64,000 nt of DNA from JAIBJN01 sp963811635 (GTDB taxonomy: Bacteria > Actinomycetota > Thermoleophilia > Gaiellales > Gaiellaceae). Under the pieces are notes generated by a model that did not search any database, was not told where the DNA came from, and saw only the letters and a list, made by a program, of their open reading frames with translations. The number at the start of each line of letters is the position of its first letter. Position 1 is the stretch's first letter. The stretch spans positions 62,001 through 126,000 of the forward strand of contig CAWESB010000015.1 of the NCBI GenBank assembly GCA_963811635.1. Reading direction: 5' to 3'. The position numbers were made by a program, and so were the translations under genes. Of this stretch, positions 1 through 8,467 are shown piece after piece.

Positions 1-208
1 CCTCGCCTTCGCGACCGGCCTCGTAGGCGTGCCGGATCGAGTTCGAGCAGGCCTCGGTGAGCGCGAGCTTCACGTCGGCGATCACCTCGGGCTCGACCGC
101 GAGCGGGCGCAGGAGCCCCGTGAGCGCCAGGCGCCCGAGAGCGATGTACTCGGCCTTTGCCGGGATGACGAGAGAGACCACGTTCGTTGAGATCGAGTCG
201 TCGGTCAC
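1..208 (-). CDS. RsbW-like anti-sigma regulatory ATPase (partial, 3' end outside window)
   Basis: Only the N-terminal ~69 residues are present because the gene runs off the left edge. From the GTG at 208 the protein reads through an extended strand (VVSLVIPAKAEYIALGRLAL) into LALTEACSNSIRHAY, which is the N-box of the small GHKL ATPases (HATPase_c_2) of the RsbW/SpoIIAB class. These kinases bind and inactivate sigma factors or phosphorylate anti-anti-sigma partners. A partner would lie outside the window. A TAGATT -10-like hexamer sits upstream on the minus strand near 244-249. Substrate and cognate sigma factor cannot be assigned. Confidence 0.75.
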   Translation of the reverse strand, partial: MTDDSISTNVVSLVIPAKAEYIALGRLALTGLLRPLAVEPEVIADVKLALTEACSNSIRHAYEAGREGE

Positions 209-245
209 ACGCGTTGATGCCGCAGACGCGCGGATCTGCCGAAAT

Positions 246-1136
246 CTAGCGCCTGCCGGCACGAGCCGGGGATTTCTGTCCTCCCTCGGCAGGTACCCCT
301 GGCCCCGCGCTGCGAAACGGCACGAGGCGCTTTCGGGCGACCTCGACCGCCTCCGGGCTCGAATCGACGAGCACGTAGCGGCGGTCGAGTCCGGCGCAGA
401 CGGCCCCCAAGGTGCCCGATCCGGCGAAGGGATCGAGGCACCAGTCACCTGGCCGCGTGGACGCCTGCACCATGCGCCGCACGATCCTCTCCGGCTTCTG
501 GGTTGCGTACCCGGTCTTCTCCTTTCCGGTCGGCGAGACGATCGTGTGCCACCAGACGTCGGTCGGCAGCTTCCCGCGCGCGGCCTTCTCGGCGGTCACC
601 AGGCCGGGCGCCATGTAGGGCTCGCGCTCGACCTCCTCCGAGTCGAACCAGTACCGCTCGGGGTCCCGGACGTAGACGAGGATCGTGTCGTGCTTCGCCG
701 GCCAGCGCCGTCGAGGCCGGGCGCCGTAGTCGTAGGCCCAGACGATCTCGTTCAGGAAGCACTCGCGGCCGAAGAGCCCGTCGAGCAGCACCTTGACGTA
801 ATGGGCCTCGCGGTAGTCGAGGTGCAGATAGAGCGTCCCGGTCGGGGCCAGCAGGCGGCGGAGCTCGCGGAGGCGCGGCTCGAGGAAGCCGAGGTAGTCG
901 TCGAAGGAGTCGGCGAACGAGGACTCGCCAAGGACGCGGGTCGAGTAGCGGCGCCCGCCGAAGCCGGTCCGGTCGCCGTCGGCCATTGCATCCGTAGCGA
1001 GGGTCAGCCGCCGCTGCCTCCGGCCCGTGTTGAAGGGCGGGTCGGCGTAGACGAGCTGGAACGAGCCGTCGTCGAACGCCGGCAGGATCTCCAGGTTGTC
1101 CCCGAGAAGGACCTGATCCTCGCTGGGCGTCGCCAC
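246..1136 (-). CDS. Site-specific DNA methyltransferase (N6-adenine/N4-cytosine type), apparently solitary
   Basis: The 296-residue protein has the catalytic motif IV as ADPPFNTG (residues 31-38) and the AdoMet-binding motif I as DPFAGSGTLG (235-244). Motif IV before motif I is the beta-class order of amino-methyltransferases. These transfer a methyl group from AdoMet to exocyclic amines of DNA bases. No restriction endonuclease or specificity subunit lies beside it, so it looks like an orphan, possibly regulatory, methylase. The recognition sequence is unknown. The GTG start at 1136 is supported by TAGACT at 1143-1148, 6 nt upstream on the minus strand (leaderless arrangement). The gene between it and the window edge is on the same strand. 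Confidence 0.85.
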   Translation of the reverse strand: MATPSEDQVLLGDNLEILPAFDDGSFQLVYADPPFNTGRRQRRLTLATDAMADGDRTGFGGRRYSTRVLGESSFADSFDDYLGFLEPRLRELRRLLAPTGTLYLHLDYREAHYVKVLLDGLFGRECFLNEIVWAYDYGARPRRRWPAKHDTILVYVRDPERYWFDSEEVEREPYMAPGLVTAEKAARGKLPTDVWWHTIVSPTGKEKTGYATQKPERIVRRMVQASTRPGDWCLDPFAGSGTLGAVCAGLDRRYVLVDSSPEAVEVARKRLVPFRSAGPGVPAEGGQKSPARAGRR

Positions 1137-1142
1137 CCGGCG

Positions 1143-1148
1143 AGTCTA
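1143..1148 (-). promoter_or_regulatory. -10-like element for the methyltransferase (leaderless)
   Basis: TAGACT on the minus strand is separated by 6 nt from the GTG start at 1136, so transcription should begin at or next to the start codon. No -35 box is obvious. It is one of the clearest examples of the spacing that recurs across the window. Confidence 0.45.
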
Positions 1149-1153
1149 GAGGG

Positions 1154-2395
1154 CTAGCAGGCCAGCTTCGGCGGGTTCGCCGGCCGGTCGCCGAGGGTTG
1201 CGGTCAGGTCGATCCGCTCGGAGCCGCGCAGGACGGTGAGCCGGATCTCGTCCCCCGGGAAGCGCTGCTGGTTGACAGCGCGGACAACCTCCTCCGCCGA
1301 GCGCACGGGCTTCCCGTCGACGGCGACGATCAGATCCCCACCGGGGCAGAAGGCGATGCCCTCGAACTCGGCCTCGTCCTTGCCGCCGCGAAGCCCGGCC
1401 CGGTCGGCAGGGCTGCCGGAGGCGACGGATTGCACCGCCGCGCCATGGTCCTGCGGGAAGCCGAAGCGCTCGGCGAGGCGCGGCGTCAGCGTCTGCGTGG
1501 TCACGCCGAGCCAGGCGTAGCGCACCTTCCCGGTCCGGATCAGCTGCTCCATCGAGCGCCGCGCGGCGTTGATGGGGACTGCGAACCCGACGCCCTCGGC
1601 GGTGCCGGACTCGCTGCGGATCTGCGCGTTGATGCCGATGACATCGCCGTCGGCGTCGAACATCGGCCCGCCCGAGTTGCCGCGGTTGATCGGCGCGTCC
1701 GTCTGGATCGCGTCGACGAGGTTGAAGCCGGAGGTGATCGAGTCGATCGTGCGCTCGGTCGCCGAGACGACGCCGACGCTGAGCGAGCTCACCTGGCCGA
1801 AGGGGCTGCCGATCGCCGCGACGGGCTCGCCGACGACCACCTCGCTCGAGTCGCCGAGCGGCACCGGGCTGACCGGGTGGTCGGCGGGATCGACCTTGAG
1901 GACGCCGACGTCGTCGAACACGTCCCAGCCGACGATCTCCGCCGGGACGCGCTCACCGTCGCGGAACTGGACGTAGACCGTGTCCGCGGCGGCCGGCGTT
2001 TCGCTCGGGTCGGTCTCGCCGGCGGTGGTGACGACGTGCGAGTTCGTGAGGATGTAGCCGTCGTCGGAGACGACGAAGCCGGAGCCCTGCGAGGCCGCCG
2101 CGTCGGCGTCGTCGGGGCTGTCGCCGAAGAGGGCGTAGATGGTGACGACCCCGGCCGCCCGCTTGCGGTAGAGCTCGCTCGCGTCGAAGCCGTTGCCGAC
2201 GAGCGGCTTCGCGGCGCTGCCCTCGACCCGGTCGGCGGCGGGCGTCGCGCCGTCCTGTGCCTGGACGAGGACGGTCTCGATGCGGCTGCCGTCGTCGTCG
2301 ACCCAGCCGACCGCCTTGCCGAAGGCGAGCGCGAACGTGCCGCCGAGGAGGGCGGACACGACGGCGACTACGGCGATGGCCCCGGGGCGACTCAC
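1154..2395 (-). CDS. HtrA/DegP-family trypsin-like serine protease with PDZ domain
   Basis: This is a 413-residue S1C protease. An N-terminal membrane anchor (residues ~7-27) precedes the protease domain with His120 (TNSHVV), Asp162 (DDVGVLKV) and Ser241 in RGNSGGP, the complete catalytic triad. A single PDZ domain occupies roughly residues 290-400. Such anchored proteases degrade or refold damaged exported proteins in the cell envelope. It follows a response regulator and a sensor kinase gene on the same strand with a 43-nt gap, which suggests an envelope-stress unit. TACGAT at 2405-2410, 9 nt before the GTG start, could also give it its own promoter. The protein ends with a C-terminal Cys shortly after NPPKLA. 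Confidence 0.92.
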   Translation of the reverse strand: MSRPGAIAVVAVVSALLGGTFALAFGKAVGWVDDDGSRIETVLVQAQDGATPAADRVEGSAAKPLVGNGFDASELYRKRAAGVVTIYALFGDSPDDADAAASQGSGFVVSDDGYILTNSHVVTTAGETDPSETPAAADTVYVQFRDGERVPAEIVGWDVFDDVGVLKVDPADHPVSPVPLGDSSEVVVGEPVAAIGSPFGQVSSLSVGVVSATERTIDSITSGFNLVDAIQTDAPINRGNSGGPMFDADGDVIGINAQIRSESGTAEGVGFAVPINAARRSMEQLIRTGKVRYAWLGVTTQTLTPRLAERFGFPQDHGAAVQSVASGSPADRAGLRGGKDEAEFEGIAFCPGGDLIVAVDGKPVRSAEEVVRAVNQQRFPGDEIRLTVLRGSERIDLTATLGDRPANPPKLAC

Positions 2396-2438
2396 GTCCG
2401 ACTCATCGTAGTGACGGCGGCGCGTTCTGCACGCCCGA

Positions 2439-3867
2439 CTATCTTGCTACATCCGCTACTAGCTCGCCGCGCGACGGCTCGGGCCCCGCCGGCGGGAGTT
2501 TCAACGTGAAAACGGTGTCCCCGGGTTGCGAGACGAGCTCGATCGTCCCGTCCAGGCGCAGCGCGAGCTCGGAGGCGATGGCGAGCCCGAGCCCGCTGCC
2601 GGACGCCTTCCCGCCGGCCGCGCGGTAGAAGCGCTGGAAGAGGTGCTCCTGATCCTCCGCCGGGATCCCCGGCCCGTCGTCTCGCACCTCGAGCACGATG
2701 TCGTCCTCGCGCTGCGCAACGCGCACGACCGCCGTCGTCCCGGCCGGCGTGTGCCTGATCGCGTTCTCCACGAGGGCGCGCACGATCTGCTGGGCCCGCA
2801 CCTCGTCGCCGAGCGCCTCCGCCGGCTCGTCGATCTCGACCCGCAGCTCGTGGCCGGTCGCCTCCGCGACCGGGCGGAACTCGTCGACGACGAGCCTGGC
2901 AGTGGCCGCCAGGTCGAAGGGCTCGATCTCGACCTCGAGCTGGCCGGCATCGAGCCGCGAGAGGTCGAGCAGATCCGTCGCCAGCCGTGTCAGGCGGTCG
3001 ATCTGGTCACCCATCTCGGCGAGGAAGTCGCGCCGCACCTCGGGTTCCATGTCCTCGTCGCCGAGCAGCTCGACGAAGCCGCCGAGCGAGAAGAGCGGTG
3101 TCCGCAGCTCGTGGGACGCGTTGGCGATGAACTCCTGCCGCGCCCGGTCGAGGACCGCGAGTCGCGAGCGCATGCCGTCGAAGGCGTCGGCGAGCTGGCC
3201 CACCTCGTCGCGGCCGCGGTCGACGACCGGCGTCTCGAAGTCGCCCTCCGCCAGGCGCTCGGCCGCCGTCTCGAGCCGCCGGATGCGGCGGGTGAAGTTC
3301 CAGGCCAGGAGGTAGCCCGCGAGCCACGAGATCGCAAGAGCGGCGGCGCCGGCGACGAGCAGGCTGCGGCGCACGAGGCGGACGTTGGCGAGCACGTCGT
3401 CCAGGGGTGTGACGACGAGGAGAACGCGGTTGTCGACGAGCGGGTAGCCGACCTCCGCGAAGGCGCCCTCCCGATCGATCCGGCCCGACGTGCGCACCCC
3501 GGTGCGGAAGGTCTGGAGCGCGATCGGGTCGGCGGACACGTCGCCCGACTCGAAACGGCGCGAGTCGAAGAGGATCTGCATCTCGTCGTCCGTTTCCGTG
3601 AGCGAGGCGAGGACGACGATCCGCGTGTTGAAGGCCTCGCCCTGCTGCGAGACGATCTCCGCAGCCGTAATCGGGTCGGTGACCGCTGCTGAGCTGGCTG
3701 GCCACGCTCTGCGCGGCGGCGTTGAGCTCGACGATCTTCGCGTCGACGAGCCGGTCTTCGAGCTGAGGGACCACGGCGACGTAGACGATCGCCAGAGCGC
3801 CGGCGACGACGGCGAAGAGGACGAGCCCGACCTTGACGCTGAGGCTGATGAGGGGCGGCTTCCTCAT
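2439..3867 (-). pseudogene. Membrane sensor histidine kinase, broken by one frameshift near 3683
   Basis: The ATG at 3867 opens a reading frame with a first membrane segment (VGLVLFAVVAGALAIVYVAV) and the start of an extracytoplasmic sensor domain. That frame continues only as nonsense after ...SVASQLSS. The rest of the protein lies in another frame: TDPITAAEIV..., second membrane segment, HAMP, HisKA with NASHELRTPLFSLGG, and HATPase_c with NAIRHTP, DDGPGIP and GSGLGLAI. Removing one G of the doublet at 3683-3684 (plus-strand C's) joins both halves into a normal kinase of about 475 residues. The start overlaps the response-regulator stop as ATGA, so the two were translationally coupled. Either the gene is a recent pseudogene or the base is a sequencing error. 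Confidence 0.85.
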
Positions 3868-4565
3868 CGTGCCTCGCGGAAGCGATAGCCGGCACCGCGC
3901 ACGGTGAAGATGAACTCCGGCTCGCTCGGATCGCGCTCGATCTTCTCGCGCAGATGGCGCACGTGGACGTCGATCGTGCGCGGGTCGCGGAAGTCCGAGC
4001 CGCCCCACAGCTCGTCAAGCAACGCTTTTCGCGTGAAAACGCGCCCGGGGCTCGTCGCGAGCATGCGCAGCAGCTCGAATTCCAGGTACGTCAGCTGCAC
4101 GGTCTTGCCGCGGGCCTCGACCGCGCGACGCACCGTATCGATGCTCAGCCCGTCCACCTCGATCAGCTCGTCGCGGGCGATCGTCGGCGGCAGCTGGGCC
4201 CGCCGCAGGAGCGCGCGGACACGGCTCATGAACTCGCGGATCGAGAACGGCTTCGTGATGTAGTCGTCGGCGCCCAGCTCGAGGCCGAGCACCTTGTCGC
4301 CCTCGTCGCCACGGGCCGTGAGCATGATGATCGGCACCGCGCTCCTCGCCTCCCGCAGGCTCCGGCAGACGGCCAGCCCGTCGAGGCGCGGGAGCATCAG
4401 GTCGAGCACGACCAGGTCGATCGACTCGGCGCGGTAGCGCTCGAGTGCCTCCTCGCCGTCCCTGGCCTGCACGACGCGATAGCCCTCGCGCTCGAGCGGG
4501 TACGTGAGGAGCTTCTGAACCGACTCCTCGTCGTCCACGAGGAGCACCGTGGGGCGCTGTTCCAT
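3864..4565 (-). CDS. OmpR/PhoB-family response regulator
   Basis: The protein has a receiver domain (VLLVDDEE acidic pocket, phospho-acceptor Asp in DLVVLDLMLPRLDG, Lys in DDYITKPF) followed by a winged-helix Trans_reg_C domain ending GAGYRFREAR. I chose the ATG at 4565 (MEQRPTVLLVDDEE). An upstream in-frame ATG at 4601 would add 12 unconserved residues and lies upstream of a -10-like TATCCT at 4577-4582. The partner kinase begins in an ATGA overlap at the 3' end, and htrA follows, so the regulator probably controls envelope-stress functions. The target genes are an inference. Confidence 0.93.
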   Translation of the reverse strand: MEQRPTVLLVDDEESVQKLLTYPLEREGYRVVQARDGEEALERYRAESIDLVVLDLMLPRLDGLAVCRSLREARSAVPIIMLTARGDEGDKVLGLELGADDYITKPFSIREFMSRVRALLRRAQLPPTIARDELIEVDGLSIDTVRRAVEARGKTVQLTYLEFELLRMLATSPGRVFTRKALLDELWGGSDFRDPRTIDVHVRHLREKIERDPSEPEFIFTVRGAGYRFREAR

Positions 4566-4576
4566 CGCTGCAGGTA

Positions 4577-4608
4577 AGGATAGGGGCGGCACCCGCGGCA
4601 TCTACACT
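4577..4608. promoter_or_regulatory. Divergent -10-like elements between response regulator and M28-like gene
   Basis: TATCCT on the minus strand (4577-4582) lies 11 nt before the regulator ATG, and TACACT on the plus strand (4603-4608) lies 10 nt before the ATG at 4619. Both imply very short or absent 5' leaders. No convincing Shine-Dalgarno sequence precedes either start. Confidence 0.35.
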
Positions 4609-4618
4609 TCCTGGGCTC

Positions 4619-6499
4619 ATGGCCGCAGAAGCGCCACGCCGCCGGCCGCGGCGAGGGTCCCTGGAGCGGCCCGTGTCGACCCGCATCTACCGCGCCGCCT
4701 GGCTCGTCGTGGCGGTGCCGGTACTTGTCGCCGCTTTCAGCGTCGGGAGACCCGACGCGCTCCCGGCACCCCGCGTTCAGCCGTTCTTCGACCGAGGCAC
4801 CGCCGTCCAGTTCGCCTCGGAGTTCGCGAACCAGTTCCCGAACCGCTCGCCGGGAACCGAGGGCCAGCGCGACGCGACTGACTGGGTCGAGCGACAACTC
4901 CGGTCCTACGACTTCGACGTCGAGCGTCAGACGTTCTCGGCGGAGATCCCCGGGGTCGGGACCCGGGAGCTGGTCAACCTCGTGGCCGTGGCGCCGCCGA
5001 CCGGGCCGGCGAACACCCAGTCGAACCGTGCCGTGGTGGTCATGGCCCACCGCGACAACGTCGGGCTGTCCCAGGGCGCGGACGACAACGCCTCGGGGAC
5101 CGGGGCGCTCCTGGAGCTGGCGCGGGACCTCGGGAACGCCTCGCTCTCGCACCCGATCGTCCTGGTCTCCACAGACGGCGGCGCCTACGGCGGCCTCGGC
5201 GCGGCTCATTTCGCCGAGACCCGCCGCTTCGCAGGCCGCATCGCCGCCCTCGTCAACCTCGACGCGATCGGGTCGGGCGGCTCGCCGCGGCTCGAGTTCG
5301 CCGGCGACACCTCCCGCGTGCCGAGCCCGACCCTGCTCGCCACGGCGGACTCGTCCATCGAGTCCGAAACCGAGGTCGCGCCGAAACGGCCGGGCGCGCT
5401 CGCGCAGCTCGTCGACCTGGCGTTCCCGTTCAGCTTCTACGAGCAGGCGCCGTTCGTCTCGCGGGGCGTGCCCGCGGTCACGATCACGACCGGCAACAGT
5501 CGCCCGCGCCCGCCCGTTGGCGACACGCTCGCAAACCTCGACGAGGAGCAGATCGGCGAGCTCGGCCGGGCCGCGCAAATGCTCCTCGGCTCGCTCGACG
5601 AGTCGGCCGAGGTCGCGTCCGGGACGCAGTCCTACCTCTACTTCGGGACGCGCATTCTCTACGGCTGGACGCTCCAACTCACGCTGGTCGCTGCGCTGAT
5701 CCCCTTCCTGGCCGCGACCGTCGACCTCTTCGCCCGGTGCCGACGGCGGCACATCGCCCTCCTCCCGGCGCTGCGAAGCTATCTCAGCCGGCTCTGCGTC
5801 TGGCTCTGGGTCGGGCTCGTCTTCGCGCTGTTCGTCGCGGTCGGCCTCCTGCCCAGCGGCGAGGACCGGCCGATCGGCCCGGACACCGCCGCGGCAGGGG
5901 ACTGGCCGGTGGCGGCGCTGGCTGCCCTCCTGGGCGTCTCCGCCGTCGCCTGGCTGATCGTGCGGCCGCGCCTGACGCCGACTCGCTCGATTGCCCGCGA
6001 AGAGGCGCTCGGCGGCCATCTCGCCGCCATGATCGTGCTCGCGCTCGTCGCGCTCGTCGCCACGGCCGTGAACCCGTACACCCTCCTCTTCCTCCTTCCC
6101 TCCTTGCACGCGTGGCTCTGGCTGCCGCAGGTGCGCGACCGCGGCCGCGCCGTCCAGGCGGCGGTCTACGCGATCGGCTTCCTCGGCCCGTTCCTTCTCT
6201 TCGCCTCGTTCGCCTGGCGGTTCGACATGGGCTTCGACGCGATCTGGTACGTGCTCGCGCTCGCCGCGGTCGGCTACGTCCCGGTGCCGCTCGTCCTCGC
6301 CTTCCTGGCGTGGGGCGCGGCGGCGGGCCAGGTCGGCGCCGTCGCGATCGGGACGTACGCCCCCTACCCGGACGTGAGCGAGCGCACCGCGGGCCCCCTG
6401 AGGGAAGCCGGTCGCCAGGCTATCCTCGCTGTGCGGAGATCCCGCAGGCGGCATCTGGTTGCCGTTGACTCCGAGGAGGACCGGGCCGAAAGTCCGTAA
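4619..6499 (+). CDS. M28-peptidase-like membrane protein with incomplete metal site
   Basis: This 626-residue protein has an N-terminal membrane segment (~27-41), an M28-like domain (~60-335) and about six further C-terminal membrane helices. The M28 fold is recognisable from MAHRDN (His144, Asp146), GADDNASG (155-156) and VNLDAIG (Asp215). The usual Glu-Glu pair (DGEE-x-GLxGS) is replaced by TDGGAYGGLGA at 185-195, and the final His of the family (YHTPxDT) is missing in RPRPPVGDTLANLDEEQ. The general base and two zinc ligands are therefore absent, so peptidase activity is doubtful. It is followed directly by a sortase gene, which suggests a role at the outer face of the membrane. Function beyond that is unknown. 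Confidence 0.8.
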   Translation: MAAEAPRRRPRRGSLERPVSTRIYRAAWLVVAVPVLVAAFSVGRPDALPAPRVQPFFDRGTAVQFASEFANQFPNRSPGTEGQRDATDWVERQLRSYDFDVERQTFSAEIPGVGTRELVNLVAVAPPTGPANTQSNRAVVVMAHRDNVGLSQGADDNASGTGALLELARDLGNASLSHPIVLVSTDGGAYGGLGAAHFAETRRFAGRIAALVNLDAIGSGGSPRLEFAGDTSRVPSPTLLATADSSIESETEVAPKRPGALAQLVDLAFPFSFYEQAPFVSRGVPAVTITTGNSRPRPPVGDTLANLDEEQIGELGRAAQMLLGSLDESAEVASGTQSYLYFGTRILYGWTLQLTLVAALIPFLAATVDLFARCRRRHIALLPALRSYLSRLCVWLWVGLVFALFVAVGLLPSGEDRPIGPDTAAAGDWPVAALAALLGVSAVAWLIVRPRLTPTRSIAREEALGGHLAAMIVLALVALVATAVNPYTLLFLLPSLHAWLWLPQVRDRGRAVQAAVYAIGFLGPFLLFASFAWRFDMGFDAIWYVLALAAVGYVPVPLVLAFLAWGAAAGQVGAVAIGTYAPYPDVSERTAGPLREAGRQAILAVRRSRRRHLVAVDSEEDRAESP

Positions 6500-6514
6500 A
6501 GAGGTGAACTGAGA

Positions 6515-7243
6515 CTGCGGCGCGCCGGAACCATCCTCATCGTCATCGGGCTGCTCGTGCTCGCGTACGCGGCTGCCGTCCTCTTCTGGCGCGACCCGGT
6601 CACCGACCTCTACAGCCGCTACCAGCAGAACAAGCTCGAATCGGCGCTCGAGGAGAAGTTCGCCGCCTGGGACGCCAGCACGCCTCCGGCGACCGAGGAC
6701 GAGACTTCCGGAGCGACGGACGACCCTGCCACCCCCGTCGACCTCGCCGCTTCGCGGGCCGCCACCGCGCGCGATGCCCGGCGCTTCACCAAGAGCCTCG
6801 AGCAAGGCCAGGCGTTCGGCCGGATCGAGATTCCGTCGATCGGCACCGAGGCCGTCGTCGTCCACGGCACGCGCTGGGGCGCGGATCTCTCGCGCGGCCC
6901 CGGCCACTACGAAAAGACGGAGGTGCCGGGCCTCGGGAAGACGGTCGGCATCGCCGGGCATCGCACGACCTTCGGGGCGCCGTTCCGCCACATCGACGAC
7001 ATCGACAACGGCGATCGCATCACGCTCGAGATGCCGTACGCGACCTTCCGCTACCGCGTCTTCAAGCACGAGATCGTGGACGACGACGACTGGAGCGTGA
7101 TCCGCGATCGCGGCTTCGACACGTTGATGCTCTCGGCCTGCCACCCCCTCTACGGCGCCTCGGAGCGGTGGATCGTCTACGCGCGGCTTGTGGAGGTCAC
7201 GCCGCGCCAGGGCGAGGCCTACACGCTGGCCGCCGCCCGCTAG
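6515..7243 (+). CDS. Class E-like sortase, probable CTG start
   Basis: Sortases cleave a sorting signal and attach surface proteins to the cell wall or to each other. Numbered from the first conventional start (GTG 6557), His135 (GIAGHRTTFGAPF), Cys195 (LSACHPLYG) and Arg204 (SERWIVYAR) form the catalytic set. GTG 6557 would cut the signal anchor in half. The same frame opens at a CTG (6515) that gives a full anchor (LRRAGTILIVIGLLVLAYAA) and has GAGGTG 8 nt upstream, so I use it. There is no ATG/GTG/TTG in frame after the previous stop (6497-6499). It lies directly behind the M28-like gene and probably shares its mRNA. It ends in a CTAG shared with moeA. No substrate with an LPxTG-like tail was recognised in the window. 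Confidence 0.85.
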   Translation: MRRAGTILIVIGLLVLAYAAAVLFWRDPVTDLYSRYQQNKLESALEEKFAAWDASTPPATEDETSGATDDPATPVDLAASRAATARDARRFTKSLEQGQAFGRIEIPSIGTEAVVVHGTRWGADLSRGPGHYEKTEVPGLGKTVGIAGHRTTFGAPFRHIDDIDNGDRITLEMPYATFRYRVFKHEIVDDDDWSVIRDRGFDTLMLSACHPLYGASERWIVYARLVEVTPRQGEAYTLAAAR

Positions 7244-8442
7244 AGCGGCAGGAAGCGGACTGCTGCGCCGGCGGGGAGCTCGCCCTCGCCGGCCGGGATC
7301 CAGGCAAGCGCGGCGGCGCGGCCGGTGCGGACGATCATGTGCGACTCCTGCCCTGGCACCGGGTCGAGCACGGGCTCACCGCCGTTCTCGGCCACGGTCG
7401 CCCGGACGAACTCGTCCCGGTCGGCGTTGCGGCGGACGCCCGCGGCGAGCGTCCCGGGGCGAAACGCCGGCAGCGGCGCGGGCAGGCCGAGCAGCGCGTT
7501 GACCGCGGGCCGCACGAGCAGCTCGAAGGTGGCGAGCACGGACACTGGGTTCCCCGGGAGGTTGAAGACGAGGTGGTCGCGGCGCACGCCGAAGGCGACG
7601 GGCTTCCCAGGCTTCATGGCAACGCCCCAGAAGATCTCCTCGACCCGAAGCTCGGCCTGCACCTTGCGCACGAGATCGTGCGGCCCGACCGACGCGCCCC
7701 CAGTCGTCACGAGCATGTCGAACCCGAGCAGCGCCCTCTCCATCGTCCGGCGATGCTCGTCCTCCGTGTCGGCGACCACCCCGAGCTGCGCGGGCACGGC
7801 GCCCGCCAGCTGGAGCGCGGTCGCGAGCAGCAGGCCGTTCGACTCGTAGATCTGGCCCGCCTCGAGCGCCTCGCCGGGCTGCCGGAGCTCCGACCCGGTG
7901 ACGAGGATGCCGACGCGGGGTCGCTTCGTCGCCCGGACCTCGGCCACGCCCGCGGCCGCCAGGGCGCCGACCTGGCCCGGCCCGAGCAGGACTCCCGCGT
8001 CGAGGACGGTCTCGCCCGCCTTGACGTCGCCCCCGCGCTCGCGAACGTTCGTGCCGGCAGCGACGGCCGCCGAGACGGTGACGCCGTCGGCTTCCTCCTC
8101 GACCACCTCGATCGGGACGACCGCGTCCGCGCCGTCGGGCACGGCGCCCCCCGTCGCGATCCCCATCGCCTCCCCCGGAGCCAGCGGCCGGCCTGCAGGC
8201 GCGCCGGCGGCGATCCGGGCGACGACCGGGAGCGTCACCGGCGCCTCCGTCGTGTCGGCCGAGCGCAGCGCGAACCCGTCCATCGCCGAGCTCGGGAAGG
8301 GCGGCAGGTCGACCGCCGCCGCCGCCGGCGCGGCCAGCACGCGCCCGGTGGCACGCTCGATCGGTACCCGCTCCGCCTCGAGGGGCTTCGCCCGCTCGAG
8401 AATCAGACGCTGAGCCTCCGCGACCGAGATCAGGTCCGCCAC
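7240..8442 (-). CDS. moeA: Molybdopterin molybdenumtransferase MoeA
   Basis: MoeA inserts molybdate into adenylated molybdopterin in the last step of molybdenum cofactor synthesis. The 400-residue protein has all three parts: MoeA_N with LPPFPSSAMDGFALR near residue 50, the central MoCF-biosynthesis fold (PRVGILVTGSEL, TTGGASVGPHDLV), and a C-terminal barrel with LPGNPVSVL before it. No other moa/moe gene is nearby. GTG 8442 is preceded by TACGGT at 8451-8456, 8 nt away, so it may have its own leaderless promoter although it follows the GT87 gene by 25 nt. Its stop shares a CTAG with the sortase stop. Confidence 0.95.
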   Translation of the reverse strand: MADLISVAEAQRLILERAKPLEAERVPIERATGRVLAAPAAAAVDLPPFPSSAMDGFALRSADTTEAPVTLPVVARIAAGAPAGRPLAPGEAMGIATGGAVPDGADAVVPIEVVEEEADGVTVSAAVAAGTNVRERGGDVKAGETVLDAGVLLGPGQVGALAAAGVAEVRATKRPRVGILVTGSELRQPGEALEAGQIYESNGLLLATALQLAGAVPAQLGVVADTEDEHRRTMERALLGFDMLVTTGGASVGPHDLVRKVQAELRVEEIFWGVAMKPGKPVAFGVRRDHLVFNLPGNPVSVLATFELLVRPAVNALLGLPAPLPAFRPGTLAAGVRRNADRDEFVRATVAENGGEPVLDPVPGQESHMIVRTGRAAALAWIPAGEGELPAGAAVRFLPL

Positions 8443-8467
8443 AACGGCGTACCGTAGTCCAAAGGCG

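Noticed and set aside
57..1157. Plus-strand frame opposite the methyltransferase
   Set aside because: The minus-strand frames have clear RsbW and methyltransferase motifs; the plus frame is composition-driven.
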